From Filosporella fistucella (lineage: Eukaryota > Ascomycota > Leotiomycetes > Helotiales), in the NCBI GenBank assembly GCA_030077755.1, contig JAQJZZ010000005.1:248001-312000 (forward strand): 64,000 nucleotides of DNA, written 5' to 3'. The notes under the pieces were generated by a model. It did not search any database. It worked only from the letters and a program-made list of their open reading frames with translations, and was not told where the DNA came from. The translations under genes were made by a program, and so were the position numbers. This document shows positions 56,352 through 64,000 of the stretch, in pieces. Numbering within the stretch: the stretch's first letter is position 1; each line of letters opens with the position of its first letter.

Positions 56352-57582
56352 ATGGAGACAATACCTGTGACAGGAGCCGAGGAGTTGGAGAGACACCTGC
56401 AGAAGATTGTGGATGATCCGGAGACGCCTTTGAATGCGAAACTTTTTGATGAAGTCGAGCTGCAACTTAATGGTATATTACCTCAGTACTTGTTTGACAC
56501 ATACCAAAATCTCCTGCTATCGGGCAAAGTATACACGCACGGCGCGATTGCCATACAGGATGCCCTGATGCCTCTAGTTATTGATTGCATTCTTGGCACC
56601 CCTCACCCAAAAGAAATCATACATTACTATGCTAACAGGTTCAATAGACACAAATATTCCACCACTTATTCCACGACTATTACCAAATGTTACTCAAATC
56701 CTCCTCACCTACGAACAAGATCCTACAATTCTCGCCAGCCTTTCAATCAAACTACTCCGACCAATAAAATTCACACAAGCACTCACTTTGGCATCCGAAG
56801 AAGCTTTGATACAAGCCTTACAATCACCAGCTCCATCTGCAGCCATTCTTGCAATCACGGTGATCGAAAAAGCTACTCGTAGCCCGGGTGATACAGCAAT
56901 ACTTTCTATTATGAAAGGAGTTGTGGAAAACTTCATTCGAACATGGCTCAGTACACCACATGTTGAAGTTGGAGAGAAAGCTACAAAAGTACTAGGAGAT
57001 CTACTAGAAGTAGACTGTGATCGAAGATCATCCGCAGGAGTTGATACCAAAATGAGTGGATTACAAATTGCATCAAATATGCCACCAGGCCAAGGTCTGT
57101 TATGGAGACGAATATTTCAAGATCGGGAAATATACGATTTGATATTCTCTATCTGCAGCTTCACAAGTACGGAGGGTCTTGACCAAAGACAAAAGTCACT
57201 TGCACAAGCAAGGTTACTCAGAGTTCTTCCACGCCTGGCTACATTGGATTTTCAAACTCTCACTCGAACCCATTTCCCTGATGTCGAACAAAGATATGGT
57301 GTTGAGCAACCTGGCATATTATACTTTGCTACAATCGTCATGGTCTCGAAAGAAGAAGATATGCTTATGCATATCACTCTAATCGATTACTATGCAGAGT
57401 TCCTGGATATGATGAGTACAATTGACCTTCAACGTTCTACTCTCGATTACCTGGCACAACTTACAAAGAAATTTGCATCAACAGATCCCACCCTACTCAA
57501 ATCTCTCGAATCTATCGCGAACAATCTAGAGACATCACCTGAACTACTTGATCTCCTTACAACACTCGATGGATACAGATGA
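56352..57582 (+). CDS. PSMD5/Hsm3-like 26S proteasome assembly chaperone
   Basis: Exon 56352-56472 (METIPVTGAEELERHLQKIV ... LQLNG) splices over a 166-nt intron (GTATAT...GCTAACAG) to 56639-57582, giving 354 residues. The body is all-helical with ARM/HEAT-like repeats (LPNVTQILLTYEQDPTILAS, TWLSTPHVEVGEKATKVLGD, GLLWRRIFQDREIYDLIFSI, LLRVLPRLATLDFQ). This matches the ascomycete proteins annotated as proteasome non-ATPase subunit 5, which bind Rpt subunits during base assembly and are released from the mature proteasome. The intron is about three times the local norm. Reading through it gives 176 codons in a different frame, so splicing is required for the conserved part. Naming it PSMD5 rather than Hsm3 is uncertain. 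Confidence 0.8.
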
Positions 57583-60500
57583 AATCAATGTATCGCCTGT
57601 TACTCCACATTTCGATAGGAAACGCCAATAACAACTCACGAAGACATGATTCGACACATTAATCCGGTGACGCCAATCTCAACCGTGGATAAACCATTGT
57701 TAGATCTAGGGCGCCTCAATAGTAATCACTCGGAACGATCGTTGAGAATCTAACCCATTCTACCAATATCTCGTAAACATAGTGAGACAACCCCTTTATT
57801 GGTACCTATCCTTCCTTTTTCATCGGAATTGAAGCCCCAAGCCTCGTTTCTCGTAGTTTCGCCCTTCCTTCCTCCGACTTGTTGGTTATCTTGTGGCGTC
57901 AACCACATCATATTTTGCTTTTCTGGCTGCAGCGCATCATTTCCTGAAAGCCACATATTTACTCCTTGAGCTGAAAGGTATCTCACATGCAAACCTTTCA
58001 TCCACTACGCCTTTTGTTTGATGCGATTTTGAATGTGGATGGGGATGTGGCTTGTCCGCGTAATGTAGCCTTTCTCTCTATAACAAAGATGCAGCCCTCT
58101 TTCAAACTTTTTTTTTCATGTCATCCAAATTCTAATTATTACTCTTCCTCCCTTCACGATTAAATTCCTCCATATATGATGGATCATTTCCCAATCGCAA
58201 TCCTATTATATTCCATGATATTGCACCTCTCTCACTTGAACTACAGCGCATTACAAACTTGAAAATTACCTTGGAATATTAATATGTCCTCATTGCTGCA
58301 CATTTATAAATTTACTTCTGTGAATTCCATGAAAGTGCGGGATAGTGAGCAGAGTGGTTTGATATAAGCCCAAGTGCATGTCAGACACGAATAGTAGCGT
58401 GAGGTACTCTTTCCTCATACTTAGTAGTGCAGATATTCTTGAACCTGCTATTCAGTATACCACCTGCCGATCACATATCTGGAAGACGAGATCAATATCA
58501 TTATATCAAATATAAAACCTCTCTTGTACATCTAGATAGCTGAATCACCCCACTTAGACTCTGACCCGGGCCTGGAGTGGCATACACTTAAACTCTATCG
58601 AGCGATACATCCCTTGAAAGTTTCGGCTGATACAGCTAACACATCCACCGTCTATATGTATCTAGGCAAATACTAATCCCCCTGACTGACTATCAGTGGA
58701 AATGATGAAAGTGTAACTCAGCTGACATACAGCATCTGATTTCAGTGTTTTAAACCCCCTAGAAAGAGATGGACGTCTGCTGCACGAATACAGTATGAGG
58801 GGATGTATCACCGTGGCAATTTCCTTCGGACTAGTATCAGCCAGCACACATTGTATACGTAGCACAGCTGGAAAAACAGACAGACATTCTTACCTTTTGC
58901 TATATATGCACTTAGCATAGTCGATCTTGCTATAATGTTAAATAGGTCGGGAAAATAACTAAGTGCACACAAAGTATATCAACGGTAAACTCTTTGTTCC
59001 ATACTTCAAAAACGCAGCTGCGAGATATAGGGGTATCGTCTTGAGAGGGGAAAATGACATGCTAAAGTTAGTCTAAGGGAGGCTGGTTGATATTCAGGTG
59101 ATTGTTTTCTTACTTTTCCTGTGTTATGATTTCCTGTACGGGTTCTACTCTCTATTGGCATTGCAATTTTCCTGTTCTTCGCCACTGAGGGGATGTTACG
59201 GTGGTACCTTTCTTAATTGCTGTCATCAGCTAGCACACTTTGTGTGTAGTATAGTCAGACAAATGGAAGATACATCACGAATTTCTCTTCTTAAATTTAT
59301 GCTCTAACACTAAGAGAGAGCAGAACTTTATATGATCTAATTACGGATCTGAAATTGAAGCAAATATACTGAATTTGGAGGCCGTGATATGAGAAGAAAA
59401 TGAAGAAAAAGTTATACAGGAAGTTATGAAGTCGAATTGCAACAAAATATAGAGGAGTTGGGAGATAACTATCAAGATGAAGAGTTTCTAGAAATTGTAG
59501 CCAGTATTGTATTATAGCAAGTAAAAGAGAGATAAAGTTTCCTATCTCTTAAGGTTCGAAAATTAAGCGCCCTATCCTCCTCAAGTTCGGAGTCTAAATA
59601 TGCTATCACTCACAAGCCCTCTCACAAAACCAGTCCCCCGTTGTATTCAACGGAATCCTCACCTTTATAAATGACGCTCTGCTGGCCCTCCGGGGACCAC
59701 TGCTGTGGAGGCAGAGAACCTGCTATAGTAGAATGAAGAGTAACTTTGGGAGCATCCATTAGGACGAGGAGCCCCAGCACCACCCCTTCATAATGTAGAA
59801 AAGGCTTGAATAACAACTCGTAGGAATAGCCCTTAGACCCGCTCGAACCTCGAGTTTGAAGTCTGGTAGATTGATCTTTGGCGTATAGGATAGTAATAAG
59901 TGTACTTATGAGCATGCTCATATATATGTTTTTCACTTTGTACGATTGGACTCACACTCTTAGCTAGATGCCATCAAGAATATTCATGTACAAGCATACT
60001 TGAGATGTTGTTCTATATTTATTCATCTCCATATCCCTTCCTATTCACCCCGAATGTGTTGACCTCATTAATGCCTCCTCCACCTCTTTCCTCTTCTCCC
60101 CGATTAATATCCAGTCCAATACATGAAAATCCTTTTCATACAATCCACTACTACGGAAGTCATTATCGCCATCTGCACATCATCATGAATTCCCTATAAG
60201 CTAGATATTTTGGAAATCTGAGCCACCAAACACTAAATTATGTTCCTCAATTGCCGTTAGAGCCGCGCCACTCTTCAAGGATTTTTTCCTTCCCCGTCTG
60301 CGATTTCCTTGTTTCTATGCTACATCATTCTATGCTATTCTGCTACACTACTAGCCCTATCCTATCCTACCCGGCTCTACCCTTCCCTGCATCTCTCCCG
60401 TTCCTGGAATCCCAGTCCCTAATCCAAACATGTCACACCTCGTCATCCCGCTGCATCTTTCCCATGAAGCCAAGGAAGCTTGATCCTTCTTTGTCCCTAC

Positions 60501-63500
60501 CCTCGCTAGCACCTATAACAACTCCCCTTGTACGCCTCATCTTCAACCCTGTGTACCCCTAGCCACTCAACAAGTAAGTGCATAAGATGTTAAGGAGTGG
60601 ATATATCCCGTAGTCCCATTCCATGCATTAAAAATGAAGCTGCTGGAGACATACAAGGTATAGAAATAGGAAACAAGCAATACGGAAATATCTCGGTTCC
60701 TTTATTATTGAATATACGTAGGGATAGGAAGGGCATGAAAGAATGGGCGCAAACGGACATACATCCGAATCGGATAAGGGATTGAAACGTGCGTGAGCCG
60801 AGGATATATACTCGGAGATGCTTCGGGGAGCCGATTTCGGGGGCGGGTGAGGTGACGTGAGGTATTTTTCTTTGGGTGTTTCAGTGGGATCTGAGAATTG
60901 ATTGAAATAAGGATTAAGCGAATTGGAAGTGAGAAGTAATGGTAGGGAATAGATATGATAGGGAGGGATAGGTAAAGGTGTGAGGGTGGAAGGAAAAGGG
61001 GTGGAAGCGAGGGGGTGGAAGCGAAAAAAGGGAGGGCGTGGGTGCTAAGGTATTTTAGATGAATAATGAATCTCATGTTCTTTGATCATAACTTACAGTT
61101 TCAAAACCCAGACTTATATTTCTATGCACAAGTCGGGACTGCAGATTTCAGCTTCATATGCAAATGTAAAACTTGTAATACAAGGTGTATAGGAGCAACC
61201 GAAGTCGAGTACCTGATTAAGTTATTGAAAACTTCTAACTTGGAAAGCACAACAATCATATTCTGCATATCGTAAATGCAATACTATCATATTCGAGGTA
61301 ATTACAGGGTAGTACTTTACTATATATGCTCGAAAGCACCCTGCAAAGGAGCGGGCAAATCTCTGTAAGGATAATTGTCAGAAGCATCTTACTAAAGGTT
61401 CAAGAGTAGAGACTCAATAGGATTAGCAAGTCTCAAAAGAAGATCTGTTCTCATGAAAAGCTTACTTTGTAGGAAGAGAGAGACGGCAGGGGCGTAACGG
61501 TAATCAAATGTTAAGATGAAAGTGGGAAGAGGGCTTCGTGTTTGATGTTTTTATTTGAGTAAGAATTTATCTTCAAATGGCATGGGTATTCAATGAGAGG
61601 CTGGATTTCAAGACACTAGTACTTGAGATGTTCGTATTTAGTGGAAAGAATCAGCGGGAGGGCAGAAGTGAGGATATTCGAGCAACCTTGTTAGGATAAG
61701 ATCAGTCGTTTTGAATATTATTGCGAGGCTTTAGAAATACTTATATATAAAGTGTTCATCTATGAGATGGATTATAAACTATTATATAAATGCTCGATTA
61801 GAACGATTCAAGTAGATATTATATTCTCAACTTTTAGAATATATGTTTGACTAATTACCAATTTCTAAAAACTAATAAGTGCAATTAATCATCGCGACCA
61901 ACCCAACTAACTTCACATGGTGACTAGACAAATGGACACAAAAAGCCATAACGGTCCAGTAATGTTCCCGTGTCCGATCGAGATAATTTGCATCATTCGA
62001 TGCTCTTTCTGATTTTGCAGGTATGCAGGTATCAGTGTGACGATCCACCACCCACTTCTAGAACCTGTGATCGACAACCCCGCGACTCAAGGGAAGGTCG
62101 AGAACATACGTTTAGAATGTAAGGCGATTCCATTGATTGACACTTGTCAAATGTGCCTTGGGATTTGCCGTGGGGTACAATGCAGAGAGGGGTTATTGCG
62201 ATGTAACAGAAATAAGGGAAAATTAGCAACATTATTTTGAAGTTAACTTGTAGCAAATATACTTCGCGATTTCGAGATTGGGTAGTAATGATGTGAAAAC
62301 CTGGGCGTCCCACTAGAATGATGAGTCGAAGAGCAGTACAAGATCATTGTATTAGTGTTCATATCATAATTACATGTGGATTAAAATATATTCGTACCAC
62401 TGATCCAATTTTCACGTCTCTATGACTTCAGGACCACCAAAACCCCACCTTTCTTACATAAAGCACAAGAATCCATTCTGACCTCACTTTTCACTGAAGG
62501 ATTCCAGAATCCTTGGTATGTAGCACCCAAGACTCCCAAGAGGAGAAGCCTGTTTACAGGGCTGAAACTGCATGCTGAGAACCTTGGCAGGCTGAGGCAC
62601 CTTGGAGCATTCCTTGGAGAAAGGATGATCTGCGCCGTGGTGAACAGAGGAGGTTGAAATAGAACTGGGTTGGCTTGGTGGATTGTGGTACACTAAGGGG
62701 AGAGCTTAGGGCATTTGCGTACCTACCCCGCATTTGTACTATGGTAGTATGGCAAACAAACTCGTGATTGAAGAGGCAAAAATGGCTAAGTATTGATTCA
62801 TGAAGATACATCTTTGGGGTTACGCCATCGAAATGGCAGACGGGCTTCTGAGTATTCGAGCGTGACGGATTAATCATGAGCAGGCAGTCACTTAGAGTGG
62901 TAAATGGTAGTATTTAAAAAAAGATTTGGAAGCATAGCTAAGTCGAGGTACGTCACTTTAGTACAATAGATACTAAGTCCTAAACCCAACAAGGTTATAC
63001 CCGCTGTTAATGCCTGAGTAGGCATAAGTCTGGGGAAGCAGTGCCAAAAATACTACTATATCATAGGTTGAAATTAAATTGCATTTCGCAAAAATGGAAA
63101 AGAGAAACTCATGCCGATGTGAGTAGCTACTAGCCAAAGATTCAAGAAGTACCATTACATTTAGTAAAGAGACTGATTTGTACGGAAAGGCTATCATGCC
63201 GATTGTGCAAATGTACTCATGACAGATTAATAATTGTATGCTGCCCAGACTTTGAACTTGTCATCTGACGTTTTTGAAGCTATTCGCAGGCTGTGGAAAG
63301 AAGAAATACCCGCACTCGTATAGAGATGAAGGGACTCAAGGGGAGAGCAAGGAAATAAATGTCTCGCGTTCGGCTCGGATTCATTTCCTACCCGAGAATC
63401 AGGGACAAGCTTCTTCTCCAGAGTGCAGCCTCGCAAATACATCAGATTGGACATTGGGAACCGCCGAACCCGATGAACGTTGGATCCGATGAACTTTGTG

Positions 63501-64000
63501 GCAAACCCTATTTCCCCTTTTATGAATACTGATCAGACCACGGTTCAAGTTTGAGGTTTCGAGGACTTGGGAGTTCGAGGCGCGGTGAAACTTCATCGTT
63601 GCCAAGCCTTACGAGCTGCGGGAAATCTCGTTCTCGTATAGCGGAGCGTATATCGTAGCGTGCGAAAGGAGAAGAGACTGAAGGTGTTAGATAAATGAAT
63701 CCACCCAATTTGCGAAATAGGAGGTTGATCTTGAAGCCGAGGCAAAGTAAAATGTTTTCCAGTCGCAATACCTTCATGTGTTCTGCCCGAAAATTTTATG
63801 GGTCGTAGAGAAGTTTTCTGCACATTTTCTCTTTCTGGATTATCCCGTAGAGGCTCCACGAGGCTGAAATCCAGGAGTTTGGTTAGTTCTGGAAGAACGA
63901 TGTGGATCGTGAGAATAGGGTTTATGCATGTGCCTTTTGCTGATGTAAGTAGGATGATGTATCAATGTCAGAGATAGGAAATAGCTCAAAGATAATATAT
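57583..64000. other. 6.4-kb region without a supported gene
   Basis: AT-rich sequence with many short open stretches on both strands, none longer than about 125 codons and none with family resemblance. Notable parts are a pyrimidine-rich stretch on the plus strand (60020-60560), a purine-rich stretch (60690-61040), and a less AT-rich patch at 63270-63860. It may hold noncoding RNA, a long leader or promoter of a gene beyond the right edge, or decayed sequence. Confidence 0.45.

Noticed and set aside
56352..56882. 176-codon read-through frame in the PSMD5-like gene
   Set aside because: It loses the conserved helical-repeat frame, while the GT...CTAACAG intron restores it; best explained as unspliced intron.
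1..64000. tRNA genes, rRNA and CRISPR arrays
   Set aside because: No convincing A/B-box cloverleaf was found by eye; the closest TTCGAA-type match (about 24620) lies inside the RBR coding sequence. No regularly spaced repeats other than the coding minisatellite.

Overview
The window comes from a filamentous ascomycete. Genes are split by short GT-AG introns, mostly 45-60 nt, with CTGAC/CTAAC-like branch sites. The families present (RBR E3 ligase, LAM-type GRAM-VASt protein, Rpc31, PSMD5-like chaperone, WSC protein, F-box, fungal CorA-like protein, P450, peroxisomal 4CL-like ligase) are typical of Pezizomycotina. The overall flavour of the proteins suggests Leotiomycetes/Helotiales, but that placement is an inference. 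No virus, CRISPR array, rRNA, tRNA or intact transposon was recognised.

Layout. (1) 0.6-13.5 kb is an accessory region: a decayed protein kinase, two tandem paralogous kinases that share an unrecognised N-terminal domain, a fungal CorA-like membrane protein between those two, and a very small hypothetical gene. (2) 15.7-22.7 kb holds a small charged protein, an F-box protein, and a tail-to-tail pair made of a short-chain dehydrogenase and a 4-coumarate-CoA-ligase-like enzyme. The ligase has a peroxisomal C-terminus and an apparent one-base frameshift. (3) 24.2-26.3 kb is an RBR ubiquitin ligase. (4) 28-35 kb has a multiply frameshifted pseudogene, a large multi-pass membrane protein of unknown function and a cytochrome P450. 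(5) 36-45.2 kb has two small disordered proteins, an MIT/coiled-coil protein of the Atg38/NRBF2 type, and a divergently transcribed LAM sterol-transfer protein. (6) 45.6-54.2 kb has a cysteine-rich small secreted protein, a decayed zinc-knuckle gene and a 1613-residue Ser/Ala-rich secreted WSC protein with a C-terminal carbohydrate-binding-like domain. (7) 55-57.6 kb has a head-to-head pair of housekeeping genes, RNA polymerase III subunit Rpc31 and a proteasome-assembly PSMD5-like protein. (8) 57.6-64 kb shows no gene that I can support.

The best candidate for an undescribed system is the kinase/CorA-like/kinase cluster at 0.6-12.4 kb. It combines duplicated, partly decayed kinases sharing a private N-terminal domain with a membrane protein of a fungal family that is expanded but uncharacterised. 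The cell-surface giant and the small cysteine-rich secreted protein are the next most interesting. Exon models were spliced by eye from reading frame, splice signals and family continuity. Coordinates of introns and starts should be read with that in mind.
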